Source: Rathayibacter sp. VKM Ac-2856 (GTDB lineage Bacteria > Actinomycetota > Actinomycetes > Actinomycetales > Microbacteriaceae). From it: a DNA stretch of 64,000 bases. The number at the start of each line of letters is the position of its first letter. Positions within the stretch are counted from its first letter, which is position 1. A program made the translations under genes and the position numbers. Under the pieces are notes generated by a model. That model made no database searches. It was not told the origin of the DNA and saw nothing but the letters and a program-made list of their open reading frames with translations. The stretch lies in assembly GCF_013205055.1 (NCBI RefSeq), contig NZ_JABMLF010000005.1, positions 310,001 to 374,000 of the forward strand, in the 5' to 3' direction. This document shows, piece after piece, positions 35,354 to 43,841 of the stretch.

Positions 35354-36151
35354 ATGCCCGAGGGAGACAGCGTCCACCGTCTCGCCGCCCGTCTCCGGCG
35401 GGCGGCGGACGGCCGGGTCGTCGCGGACGGCGAGCTGCGCTCGGGCGACGCCGCCGGAACCTCGCTCGAGGGCCTGCGGATCCTCGAGCACGACACCCAC
35501 GGCAAGCACCTGCTCACCCGCATCTCCGGCGGGCTGACACTGCACACCCACCTGCGGATGCAGGGCTCCTGGACGGTCACGTCGCCCGGGCGCTCCGTGC
35601 CGCGGTCGGTGCAGAAGGACGTCCGCGTCCGCCTCCGGCTCGACGACGGGGTCACCCTCTGGGGCATCGACCTCCCCGTCGTCGAGCTGCTTCCCACCCG
35701 CGACGAGGCGCGCGCGATCGGCCACCTCGGCCCCGATCCGCTCCGAGCCGACTGGAGTGCGGAGGAGGCGATCGCGCGCCTCTCCCGCTCGCCGGAGCGG
35801 CCCGTGATCGCCGCCCTCCTCGATCAGCGCCTGATCGCCGGCCTCGGCAACCTGTGGGCCAACGAGGTCTGCTTCCTCCGCGGAGCCTTCCCCTGGCAGC
35901 CGGTCGGGTCGCTCGACGTGCGGGCCCTCGTCGCCACCGCCGCCCGCGGCCTGCGCGCCTCCGTCACCGTGCCCGGGATGTTCCAGACCACCACGGGCGA
36001 CACCCGCCGCGGCGAGCGGCACTGGGTCGCGGGTCGCGCCGGCCGGCCGTGCCTGCGCTGCGGCACGACGGTGCTCGTCCGCGCGGAGGTCCGCGACGAC
36101 CCCGAGCAGCGGCGCACGTGGTGGTGCCCGCACTGCCAGCCCGAGCGGTGA
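35354..36151 (+). CDS. Fpg/Nei family DNA glycosylase (endonuclease VIII-like)
   Basis: A base-excision repair glycosylase/AP lyase of 265 residues. The N-terminus MPEGDSVHRLA gives catalytic Pro2 and Glu3 and the Nei2-type signature; the helix-two-turn-helix has DQRLIAGLGNLWANEVCF. The C-terminal zinc finger is CLRCGTTV...CPHC. The MPEGDS start favours Nei over MutM. TAGAGT lies 7 nt before the ATG (leaderless). Confidence 0.92.
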   Translation: MPEGDSVHRLAARLRRAADGRVVADGELRSGDAAGTSLEGLRILEHDTHGKHLLTRISGGLTLHTHLRMQGSWTVTSPGRSVPRSVQKDVRVRLRLDDGVTLWGIDLPVVELLPTRDEARAIGHLGPDPLRADWSAEEAIARLSRSPERPVIAALLDQRLIAGLGNLWANEVCFLRGAFPWQPVGSLDVRALVATAARGLRASVTVPGMFQTTTGDTRRGERHWVAGRAGRPCLRCGTTVLVRAEVRDDPEQRRTWWCPHCQPER

Positions 36152-36183
36152 CGCGGGCGGCCCTCCTGCGTAGGCTGGGCGCC

Positions 36184-36207
36184 ATGACGAGCGGAGGGGT
36201 CGCATGA
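36184..36207 (+). CDS. Seven-codon leader ORF coupled to the 2TM gene
   Basis: ATG at 36184 follows TAGGCT by 7 nt, the leaderless pattern, and encodes MTSGGVA before a TGA. The TGA overlaps the ATG of the 2TM protein at 36204, and the AGCGGAGGGG inside the mini-ORF is the ribosome site of that gene. Reinitiation after the leader peptide is inferred. Confidence 0.45.
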   Translation: MTSGGVA

Positions 36208-36635
36208 GCGAGAACGTCTGGGGATCTCCGGATCCGTCGGCACGGCGCGACGCGCCGGCGACCGGGGTCGAGCGGTCCGGCGCGGCTCAGCCGCCCGCGC
36301 ATCCCTCCGGGCAGGACCCCGCGCCCTCGCCGGAGGAGACCGACGTCGAGCTCGCCCGCCCCGAGGACATCGAGCGGGCCCAGGCCGTCAAGGACCTCAA
36401 GCGCCGGCGCGACTTCGCCGGCTCGGTCGGCGGCTGGTTGACCGTCTCCGCGATCAGCACCGGCGTCTGGTTCGCCACCGGCGCCGACGGCTACTTCTGG
36501 CCGATCTGGCCGATGCTCGGCATCGGCATCGGCGTCGCCAGCCAGGCCGCCGCGCTCTGGGGCCCGGCGAAGAAGGAGATCACCGAGGCCGACATCGCCG
36601 CGCAGATGCGCAGGCGCGAGCTGCGCGGCCGCTGA
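36204..36635 (+). CDS. 2TM domain-containing protein
   Basis: A 143-residue protein with a hydrophilic Pro/Glu-rich first ~60 residues, then two membrane helices (GGWLTVSAISTGVWFAT and FWPIWPMLGIGIGVASQAAAL) and a basic C-terminus. It matches the 2TM domain, usually found next to or within sensor kinases; none is present here, so its role is unknown. It has a strong GGAGGGG ribosome site. Confidence 0.78.
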   Translation: MSENVWGSPDPSARRDAPATGVERSGAAQPPAHPSGQDPAPSPEETDVELARPEDIERAQAVKDLKRRRDFAGSVGGWLTVSAISTGVWFATGADGYFWPIWPMLGIGIGVASQAAALWGPAKKEITEADIAAQMRRRELRGR

Positions 36636-36674
36636 CGCCCCGAGGCGCCCGCCGGGCGGCCCCGACGCGCACGA

Positions 36675-36732
36675 CATCAGCCAGGAGCCGTTCTCATCGC
36701 CCATCGGAGATGAGAGGCGCTCTCGGCTGATG
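36675..36732. terminator. Imperfect hairpin downstream of the 2TM gene
   Basis: CATCAGCC near 36675 pairs with GGCTGATG ending at 36732, and an inner stem TTCTCATC / GATGAGA is also present. It lies 39 bases after the stop; the termination role is inferred. Confidence 0.45.
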
Positions 36733-36780
36733 ATGCGTCGTGCCGCCGCGCACGACTGGGGGCCGCAGTCTCTGCACAGC

Positions 36781-37003
36781 GGATCTCGATACGCCCGCTC
36801 CGCGGGCTACTCGATCAACATGGAGCGCCCGACCCCCGGCCACGCGACACGAGCGGCCGCGGCGGCCCCCATGGAGCACGAGCCGCCGCAGCGGCCACCC
36901 ATGCTGGTCGAGCAGCCGCGCAGCGGCGTATCGAGACCCGGCGAACGAACCAGCACGCGCCATCCATGCTGGTCCAGTAGCCGCGCAGCGGCGTATCGAG
37001 ACC
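36781..37003. repeat. Three TCGA-stem hairpin repeats
   Basis: Copies are at 36781-36822, 36900-36938 and 36965-37003, with inner stems CCCGC/GCGGG, CCGC/GCGG and CCGC/GCGG; the second and third are nearly identical. They fill the 550-bp gap between the 2TM gene and the beta-helix gene, which otherwise shows only the TAGGGT box at 37072-37077. Confidence 0.85.
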
Positions 37004-37185
37004 CCGCGAACGAACCGCCACGAGCCTCCGCCCGGCGGCCCCCTCCCAGGAGCCCCGTCGACCGCGGCTGCTAGGGTGCGTCACGAGCGCGCCGACGTCC
37101 CGACGACAGCGCTCACGGCACAGCGTGGCGCGCCGGACCCGCGGCGTGCCGCCTCCGGCACCGCCCACTGACGGTTTGGACACCC

Positions 37186-38508
37186 TTGGCCGACTCCTCC
37201 TCGCCCTCCTCCGCGCAGCCTCCCTTCGACGCGTCGCAGTTCCACGAGCTCCCGCCCCGGCGGCCCTCCCGGCGCGCCGTCGTGCTCGGCGCGGTCGGCG
37301 CCGGCCTCGGCCTCGTCGCCCTCGGCGGCGGCGGCTACGCCGCTTACCGCGCGCTGCAGCCCGACCAGCCCGGCGTCTCCGGCGAGCCCGGCACCCCGGC
37401 CGCCGAGCTCGACCTGCTCGCGGGGGTTCCGACTCCCACGCCGTCCTTCGGACCGAACGGCACGCACTGGCCCTCGCGCACGCCGTGGTTCACCGGCGAC
37501 GTCGACCTCGAGGTCGAGGTCGAGTGCTCCTGGTCCGCGATCAGCGAGGCCATCACGACCGCGCTCGACACCGCCGGTCCCGCCGACACCATCCGCATCC
37601 TCGTCGCACCCGGGGAGCTCCCCGGCGGCGGCGCCGGCTCGAGCTCCTCGCCGATGATGCAGGACGTCGGCTCGCTCGACCGCGACACCCGCGTCCTGGT
37701 CTACCCCCGCGACGGCTGGGGCACGGTCACCACCGCCAACTCCTGGCGCCTGCTCCGCGTCTACAACGTCGCTCTCGTGGGCATCGTGACCAACGGCGCC
37801 TTCCTCGTCTCCGGCTGCAGCAGCTCGGCCTTCGCCCGGATCACCACCAACGCCTACAACGTCTACGGCGTCGACGGCACGGACTTCACCGAGAACGTCG
37901 AGCTCGTCGAGGTCGTCGTCCCCGACGCCCAGCTGCGCGACGAGGACGTCTCGAGCATGCGCACGCCCACCGACGGCCGCGGCGGCCTGCGCCACGTCTT
38001 CCGCATCGGCTGCTACACCGCCCCCGCCTACAAGGAGAAGGGGTCCGGCGCGCACACCGACACCGTCCAGTTCTCCGGCCAGGGCGGCAACTACTACGGC
38101 GACATCACCAGCATCGACTGCATCGACTTCGCCTCCACGAACACCGCGTTCCAGATCGGCTCCGCCCAGAACGTGCGCTACCAGCACTGCCTGGTCGTCG
38201 GCGCGGACGTCGTGAAGCGCGTCTTCCCCGTCCCCGACGAGGCCGACCAGGACGGCAGCTTCGGCGCCTCCAACGGCCCCGGCACCGAGTACGGCTGCTC
38301 CGCCCTCGACACCACCTTCATCGGGCCGATGGGCGCCGCGACCTGGGCGTCCGTCTCCGGCTCGACCGCGGGCTACGAGACGAGCGGCTCGGCGCCGCAG
38401 GAGGGCGAGTGGATCATCGACCCGTCGATCCTGGAGTGGAGCGCGGACGACGTCCACGAGCGCAGCCCGCAGGTGACGAGCGAGTACCTGGCGCAGATCT
38501 GGGCCTGA
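37186..38508 (+). CDS. Exported or membrane-anchored protein, probable right-handed beta-helix
   Basis: A 440-residue protein with a Tat-like N-terminal anchor, RPSRRAVVLGAVGAGLGLVALG, and a Pro-rich stretch. A long region of short beta-strand turns follows, such as RVYNVALVGIVTNGAFLVSG, ARITTNAYNVYGVDGTDF and CIDFASTNTAFQIG, as in pectate-lyase-like parallel beta-helices. No catalytic residues can be assigned. The predicted start is a rare TTG (ADSSSPSSAQ), and a -10 TAGGGT sits about 110 bases upstream. A role in polysaccharide binding or cleavage is only a guess. Confidence 0.7.
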   Translation: MADSSSPSSAQPPFDASQFHELPPRRPSRRAVVLGAVGAGLGLVALGGGGYAAYRALQPDQPGVSGEPGTPAAELDLLAGVPTPTPSFGPNGTHWPSRTPWFTGDVDLEVEVECSWSAISEAITTALDTAGPADTIRILVAPGELPGGGAGSSSSPMMQDVGSLDRDTRVLVYPRDGWGTVTTANSWRLLRVYNVALVGIVTNGAFLVSGCSSSAFARITTNAYNVYGVDGTDFTENVELVEVVVPDAQLRDEDVSSMRTPTDGRGGLRHVFRIGCYTAPAYKEKGSGAHTDTVQFSGQGGNYYGDITSIDCIDFASTNTAFQIGSAQNVRYQHCLVVGADVVKRVFPVPDEADQDGSFGASNGPGTEYGCSALDTTFIGPMGAATWASVSGSTAGYETSGSAPQEGEWIIDPSILEWSADDVHERSPQVTSEYLAQIWA

Positions 38509-38545
38509 TCCGGTTCCGGCTCTGATCCGCGGTTCGCCCGGGTCC

Positions 38546-39640
38546 TCAGCCGGCGTGCCGACCCGCCCGGGCCGGCCGCGCCAGCGCCACGAGCGGCGCC
38601 GGCACCGTGAAGAGCGGATCGCCGGGGATCAGCGCGAGCACGCGGCGGATCCCGAGCGACAGCGCGACGATCGCGGCGGTGAGCACCAGCGGGTAGAGCA
38701 GCGCCACCACCGGCCGCTCGAGCAGCCCGGCCAGCCATGCGGCCTCCGGAGTCGCGACCAGCGACCACAGTCCCAGCAGCGGCACCTGCAGCAGGTAGAT
38801 CGGCAGCGTCCGGCGCCCGATCGCCGAGCCGACCCGCGCGGCAGGCGCCCAGCGGCAGAGCAGCGCCGCGCAGGCCACGGCCAGCGGGATCGCGCTCGCG
38901 CTCACGACGAAGCCCGCGACCTGGTCGGCCGCCCCGTCGACGACCCGTCCCGCGGCGACCGCGACCAGGAACACGCCGAGCGGCACGAGCAGCACCAGCA
39001 CACCGGGCCGCGAGAAGCGGCGCAGCTGCTCGGCGCCGAGGACCCCGAGCGCGAAGAAGACGAAGTTGGCCAGCAGCGCGTCGCCGAAGAGGATGACCCG
39101 CAGGTTCGCCGCAACGAACCAGGCGATCGTGCCGAGCAGCAGGATCCCCCACCAGGGCACCCGCAGCGCCCGCAGCAGCACGAGCACGAGCGGGTAGAGC
39201 GCCAGCGCGAAGAGGAACCAGAGCGTCGTGGTCGGGAAGACGAACTGCAGGAGGAAGCGGTCGAGCGAGTCGATCGAGTGCGGGAAGTCGGGCCGCGCGA
39301 GCAGGAGGAAGAAGACGGCGTAGAGGACGACCCACACCGCGTAGAGGTAGTAGCTCGAGACGAGGCGCACTCGCGCTGAGCCGCGCCGCCAGCCGCGGAG
39401 GAGGCCGGTCTGCGCCAGCAGCCCCGCCAGCGCGAACAGGATCGGCATCCGGATGCGGCCGAGCGAGCCGCCCACCTGGTCCCAGAGAGCGGCGACGGAG
39501 GAGCCCGGATCCGCGACGCCGGCGAAGCTCCAGATCAGGACGTGGAAGAGGACGACGGCGAGGACACCGAGACCGCGGGTGGTGTCGATCCAGGCCAGCC
39601 GCTCGCGCGCGACGAGCGCGTCCCCTGATCCCGATGCCAC
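38546..39640 (-). CDS. Acyltransferase 3 family membrane protein
   Basis: A 364-residue integral membrane protein with about ten helices. The N-terminus AWIDTTRGLGVLAVVLFHVL carries the family's R...H motif, and RRTLPIYLLQVPLL is the usual late helix. Such proteins O-acylate sugars or cell-envelope molecules; the acceptor is unknown. The GTG start is preferred because CATACT lies 7 nt upstream. The gene follows, in opposite orientation, the beta-helix protein, so a shared envelope role is possible. Confidence 0.85.
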   Translation of the reverse strand: MASGSGDALVARERLAWIDTTRGLGVLAVVLFHVLIWSFAGVADPGSSVAALWDQVGGSLGRIRMPILFALAGLLAQTGLLRGWRRGSARVRLVSSYYLYAVWVVLYAVFFLLLARPDFPHSIDSLDRFLLQFVFPTTTLWFLFALALYPLVLVLLRALRVPWWGILLLGTIAWFVAANLRVILFGDALLANFVFFALGVLGAEQLRRFSRPGVLVLLVPLGVFLVAVAAGRVVDGAADQVAGFVVSASAIPLAVACAALLCRWAPAARVGSAIGRRTLPIYLLQVPLLGLWSLVATPEAAWLAGLLERPVVALLYPLVLTAAIVALSLGIRRVLALIPGDPLFTVPAPLVALARPARAGRHAG

Positions 39641-39720
39641 GCGAACCAGTATGCGGGCTCGCCGTGTCGCCGAAAACGCGACACGAGGCGCCCGGCGGCG
39701 TCTCGCCGTGGCGCCGGGAG

Positions 39721-42255
39721 TCAGCTCCCGCCGTCGAGCCGCCCCACCGCGGTGACCCGCACGACCGCCGCGCCGGCCTCGTCCGACTCCGTGAGGTCGA
39801 CGGTCGCCGAGATCCCCCAGTCGTGATCGCCGGCCGGATCGTCGAGGATCTGCCGCACCCGCCACTCGGTCGGCGTCTCGGTGACGAGCAGCATCTTCGG
39901 CCCGCGGGCGTCCGGCCCGATCCCGATCGAGTCGTGCTCGTCGTAGTAGTCGTCGAGGGCCTCGCCCCAGGCGTCGGCGTCGAAGCCGGCCGCCGCGTCG
40001 AGCTCGCCGAGCGCCTCGTGGTCGTCGAGCGCCGCGAGCGTGACGCGGCGGAACAGCTCGTTGCGCACCAGCACCCGGAAGGCGCGGTGGTTCGCGGTGA
40101 GCCGTCGCGGCGCCGGCGGCACGATCGCCTGGTCGGCGCTGTGCAGGGCCGGGTTGACCAGCTCCTCCCACTCGTCCACCAGCGACGAGTCGACCTGGCG
40201 CACGAGCTCGCCGAGCCACTCGATCAGATCGTGCAGCTCCTCGTTCTTGATCTCGTCGGGGATGGTCTGCCGGGCCGCGCGGAACGCGTCGGAGAGGTAG
40301 CGCAGCACGAGGCCCTCCGAGCGGGAGAGCTTGTAGAACGCGCAGTACTCGCCGAACGACATCGCGCGCTCGTACATGTCGCGGACGACCGACTTCGGCG
40401 AGAGCTCGAAGTCGCGCACCCACGGCTGCACGGACGTGTAGGTCTCGAAGGTCACCTCGAGCAGCTCCTGGAGCGGCTTGGGGTGGGTGACGCTCTCGAG
40501 CAGCTCCATCCGCTCCTCGTACTCGATGCCGTCCGCCTTCATCGCGGCGACCGCGTCGCCCCGGGCCTGGAACTGCTGGGCGCCGAGGATCTGCCGCGGG
40601 TCATCGAGCGTCGCCTCGAGCACCGAGATCACGTCGAGCGCGAAGGACGGCGACTCGGGATCGAGCACGTCGAACACCGCGAGCGCGAACGGCGAGAGCG
40701 GCTGGTTGAGCGCGAAGTTCGGCTGCAGGTCGACGGTCAGCCGGATGCGGACCACGCCGTCGCGGTCGACCACCTGCTCGACCACCTCGGCGGTGCGCAG
40801 GGTGCGGTAGATGCCCAGCGCGCGCCGGGCCAGCTGCAGCTGGCGCTTCCACGGCTCGTGGTTGTCGAAGATCAGCGCGTGCACGTTCGCGAAGACGTCG
40901 CCCCCGCGCGCGATCACGTTGAGCAGCATCGAGGAGGTGATCGTCATGTGCGAGGTGAGCGTCTCGGGCTCGGCGTCGACGAGCTTGCGGAAGCTGGGCT
41001 CGCCCCAGCTGACGAAGCCCTGCGGCGCGCGCTTGGCGACCCACTTGCGGCGCTTCTTCGGGTCGTCGCCCATCTTGTCCAAGGCCTTGCGGTTCTCGGA
41101 CTCGTGCTCGGGCGCCTGCACCACGACGGTGCCCGCGGTGTCGTAGCCGGCGCGACCGGCCCGGCCGGCGATCTGGTGGAACTCGCGGGCCGAGAGCTGG
41201 CGGGTCTTCACGCCGTCGTACTTGGTCAGCGCGCTCAGCAGCACGGTGCGGATCGGGACGTTGATGCCGACGCCGAGGGTGTCGGTGCCGCAGATGACGC
41301 GCAGCATCCCCTGCTGGGCCAGCTGCTCGACCAGGCGGCGGTACTTGGGCAGCATGCCCGCGTGGTGCACGCCGATCCCGAGGCGCAGCAGCCGGGAGAG
41401 CGTCTTGCCGAACGCCGTGGTGAAGCGGAAGCCGCCGATCACCTCCGCGATGCGGTCGCGGTGCTCGCGGGTCGCGATGTTCGCGCTGGTCAGCGCCTGC
41501 GCCCGCTCGAGGGCCGTGGCCTGCGAGAAGTGCACGACGTAGACCGGCGCCTGGTTCGTCGAGAGCAGCTCCTCGATCGAGTCGTGGATGGGCGCGATCT
41601 CGTAGAAGAAGTGCAGCGGCACCGGCCGCTCGACGCCGGTGACCGTGGCCGTCTCGCGACCCGTCCGCCGGGTGAGGTCGGCGGCGAGCGCCGTCACGTC
41701 GCCGAGGGTCGCCGACATCAGCACGAACTGCACGTGCGGCAGCGTGAGCAGCGGCACCTGCCAGGCCCAGCCGCGGGCCGGGTCGGCGTAGAAGTGGAAC
41801 TCGTCCATCACGACCTGGTCGACGTCGGTCTCCGCGCCGTGCCGCAGCGCCAGGTTGGCGAGGATCTCGGCGGTGCAGCAGATGATCGGCGCATCGGGGT
41901 TCACGGAGGAGTCGCCGGTCACCATGCCGACGTTCGCGGCGCCGAACACGTCGACCAGCGCGAAGAACTTCTCCGAGACGAGCGCCTTGATCGGGGCGGT
42001 GTAGTAGCTGCGCCGCCCGTTCGCGAGGGCCGCCGCGTGCGCCCCGATCGCCACGAGCGACTTGCCGGTGCCGGTGGGCGTCGACAGGATCAGGTTCGCG
42101 CCCGACGAGATCTCGATCATCGACTCGTCCTGCGCCGGGTACAGCGGCAGACCGCGCGACTCCGCCCACTCCGTGAACGCCAGGTACACCGCGTCGTCGT
42201 CGACGCGCCCGTCGGCGTCGGGCGTCGGCATCCGTTCGAGCAGCGTCAGACTCAT
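39721..42255 (-). CDS. Ski2-like DEAD/DEAH-box helicase (DUF3516)
   Basis: An 844-residue superfamily 2 helicase. Motor motifs: Walker A STPTGTGKSLVA, the unusual box VVMDEFHFYAD (DEFH), LMSATLGD, and FHQIAGRAGRAGYDTAG. The C-terminal ~350 residues form the DUF3516 region. The overall shape resembles Ski2/Mtr4 RNA helicases; the bacterial substrate is unknown. TAAACT 6 nt before the ATG indicates a leaderless start. Confidence 0.92.
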   Translation of the reverse strand: MSLTLLERMPTPDADGRVDDDAVYLAFTEWAESRGLPLYPAQDESMIEISSGANLILSTPTGTGKSLVAIGAHAAALANGRRSYYTAPIKALVSEKFFALVDVFGAANVGMVTGDSSVNPDAPIICCTAEILANLALRHGAETDVDQVVMDEFHFYADPARGWAWQVPLLTLPHVQFVLMSATLGDVTALAADLTRRTGRETATVTGVERPVPLHFFYEIAPIHDSIEELLSTNQAPVYVVHFSQATALERAQALTSANIATREHRDRIAEVIGGFRFTTAFGKTLSRLLRLGIGVHHAGMLPKYRRLVEQLAQQGMLRVICGTDTLGVGINVPIRTVLLSALTKYDGVKTRQLSAREFHQIAGRAGRAGYDTAGTVVVQAPEHESENRKALDKMGDDPKKRRKWVAKRAPQGFVSWGEPSFRKLVDAEPETLTSHMTITSSMLLNVIARGGDVFANVHALIFDNHEPWKRQLQLARRALGIYRTLRTAEVVEQVVDRDGVVRIRLTVDLQPNFALNQPLSPFALAVFDVLDPESPSFALDVISVLEATLDDPRQILGAQQFQARGDAVAAMKADGIEYEERMELLESVTHPKPLQELLEVTFETYTSVQPWVRDFELSPKSVVRDMYERAMSFGEYCAFYKLSRSEGLVLRYLSDAFRAARQTIPDEIKNEELHDLIEWLGELVRQVDSSLVDEWEELVNPALHSADQAIVPPAPRRLTANHRAFRVLVRNELFRRVTLAALDDHEALGELDAAAGFDADAWGEALDDYYDEHDSIGIGPDARGPKMLLVTETPTEWRVRQILDDPAGDHDWGISATVDLTESDEAGAAVVRVTAVGRLDGGS

Positions 42256-42427
42256 CCCCGAAGTTTATTCGGGAGTGGCGTCCCCGCCGCCCCTCCCCGC
42301 AGTCGGCTCCATGGGAGGGCCGCGTCCCGCAGAGCGTCCTGCGTCCGCTCCGTCGAATCGCTTGGCACGCGATCCGCCGACTCGCTCGCCCCTGATCGAC
42401 ATCCCGCAGGTCTCGGCACGCCTCCCC

Positions 42428-42632
42428 CTGCTGGTCGAGCAGCGGCGTATCGAGACCCACGCCTGCACAACGGCGGATCTCGATACGCCCTCTCCGAGGG
42501 CTACTCGATCAGCATGAGCCGGACGCCCTTCGCTCATGCTGGTCGAGTAGCCCCGGAGGGGCGTATCGAGACCCACGCCTGCACAACGGTGGATCTCGAT
42601 GCGCCCTCTCCGAGGGCTGCTCGATCAGCATG
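42428..42632. repeat. Four TCGA-stem hairpin repeats in a 71-bp direct duplication
   Basis: Copies are at 42428-42457 (truncated), 42475-42516, 42535-42573 and 42591-42632, with inner stems CCCTC/GAGGG, CCCC/GGGG and CCCTC/GAGGG for the complete ones. Segments 42446-42516 and 42562-42632 are the same 71 bp with three mismatches. They lie in the 436-bp gap between the helicase start and the AbiEi-like gene stop; no gene was seen there. Confidence 0.85.
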
Positions 42633-42691
42633 CTGCGGCTCCCGACCTAGCAACCCCGCATCGGCACGTCGAGACCAGCGCCCGCCCGCGC

Positions 42692-43618
42692 TCACCGGCG
42701 CGCCCGATCGGCCAGGGCGCGGCGCAGCCGCTCGACCGAGCGCTCGGGATGCGCCAGGAACTCCGCCGCGACGATCCGCACCGGGTGCACGCCGATCGCG
42801 GGGAAGTCGTCGTAGCGGCCGACGTCGCGCGCGAACTGCCGGTTGCTCGTGCGGTGCCCGTCTCCCTCGTACTCCCACGAGACGCGCTCCCGCTCGTACC
42901 AGCCGTCGGGCCGCCCGACGAAGACGCCGGCGGGGGTGAACAGCGGCACCTGGAGCTGCGGCTCCGGCAGTCCCGCGCGCACCGACGCGAGCCGGAAGCC
43001 GGTCTCGGGCCGCGACTCGGCGCCGTCGCGCACCAGCGCGATCGCCTCGCGCAGCCGCGCCGCCCCCCGCCCGCAGAACGACGCCACCCGCTCGCGCAGC
43101 GCTGCGAGCGGCACCCACGGCCGTGGATCCCAGGGATCTCCGCGGTGCGGCGTCCGCACGAGCGCGTCCCCCACCGCGACGAGGTCGTCGAGCTCGAGCA
43201 GCGCACCCAGGTGGCAGAACAGCGATGCCCCGTCGGTCATCGGCACGCCGTGCCGGACGACGCGCCGCACCAGCACATCGGACACCGCGTGCCCGGCCAC
43301 TCCTGGACGCCGCGGGGCGCGGTGGGGTGCCCGCACGCTGACATGCAGCGGCTCATCCGGCCGGGCGCGCGGCAGCTCCAGCGGCCAGAGCCTCGCCGCC
43401 GTCAGATGGCTGAGCACCGCACCCGGCCCGAGCACGGCGAGGAGCGCCCGAGCACGGACCTCCAGGTCCGGATCGCCGTCGCCCACCCGCACACCGCGGA
43501 ACGGCGTGCGCAGATCACCGCTGCGGAGCCGACCCCGTGCGACACCCACACGCGCGGCCTCCGCGACGGTGAACGGCCGCCCGAGGAGCTCGGTGGGAAG
43601 ACGTGACGGCTGCTGCAT
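42692..43618 (-). CDS. AbiEi-antitoxin-like wHTH fused to a Vsr/DUF559-type nuclease fold
   Basis: A 308-residue orphan protein. The N-terminal ~50 residues (RPFTVAEAARVGVARGRLRSG...) fit the winged-helix start of AbiEi-type antitoxins. The C-terminal region has GRPDGWYERERVSWEYEGDG and HRTSNRQFARDVGRYDDF, the acidic cluster and His/Arg pattern of PD-(D/E)XK-like Vsr/DUF559 proteins. No AbiEii nucleotidyltransferase toxin is adjacent, so it is not a classical toxin-antitoxin pair. Such orphan proteins are frequent in Microbacteriaceae and their role is unknown. Confidence 0.75.
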   Translation of the reverse strand: MQQPSRLPTELLGRPFTVAEAARVGVARGRLRSGDLRTPFRGVRVGDGDPDLEVRARALLAVLGPGAVLSHLTAARLWPLELPRARPDEPLHVSVRAPHRAPRRPGVAGHAVSDVLVRRVVRHGVPMTDGASLFCHLGALLELDDLVAVGDALVRTPHRGDPWDPRPWVPLAALRERVASFCGRGAARLREAIALVRDGAESRPETGFRLASVRAGLPEPQLQVPLFTPAGVFVGRPDGWYERERVSWEYEGDGHRTSNRQFARDVGRYDDFPAIGVHPVRIVAAEFLAHPERSVERLRRALADRARR

Positions 43619-43699
43619 CCCGACACCGTGCCGCACCCGGACCCTTCAGAACCGCTCTCCACAGCCCCGCCCGTTCTCCACAGCCCCGCCGCGCGCGTC

Positions 43700-43754
43700 G
43701 ATCCGTCACGAACGGTCGTCTCGGGCGACGGATGACGACCACTCGTGACGGATC
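43700..43754. repeat. Inverted repeat with 21-bp arms
   Basis: GATCCGTCACGA and GGTCGTC at 43700-43720 are repeated in reverse complement at 43734-43754, with a 2-base mismatch in the middle of the arms and a 13-nt loop. It sits upstream of the AbiEi-like gene and downstream of MOSC, beside two direct copies of CTCCACAGCCCCGCC at about 43656-43690. Confidence 0.75.
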
Positions 43755-43795
43755 AGAGGCCGACGCGGGTGCAGCGTGAGCCGGACGCCCTCGCT

Positions 43796-43834
43796 CATGC
43801 TGGTCGAGCAGCCGCGCAGCGGCGTATCGAGACC
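43796..43834. repeat. Single TCGA-stem hairpin repeat
   Basis: One copy with inner stem CCGC/GCGG ends 7 bases before the MOSC gene's stop. Its left flank, TGAGCCGGACGCCC..CGCT, is shared with the copy at 42535, so the mobile or duplicated unit is longer than the hairpin. Confidence 0.82.
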
Positions 43835-43841
43835 CCGCGGC

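Noticed and set aside
43650-43692. Possible DnaA boxes (CTCTCCACAG and TTCTCCACAG)
   Set aside because: They differ from the actinobacterial TTGTCCACA consensus and are explained by a 15-bp direct repeat; no other origin features are present.
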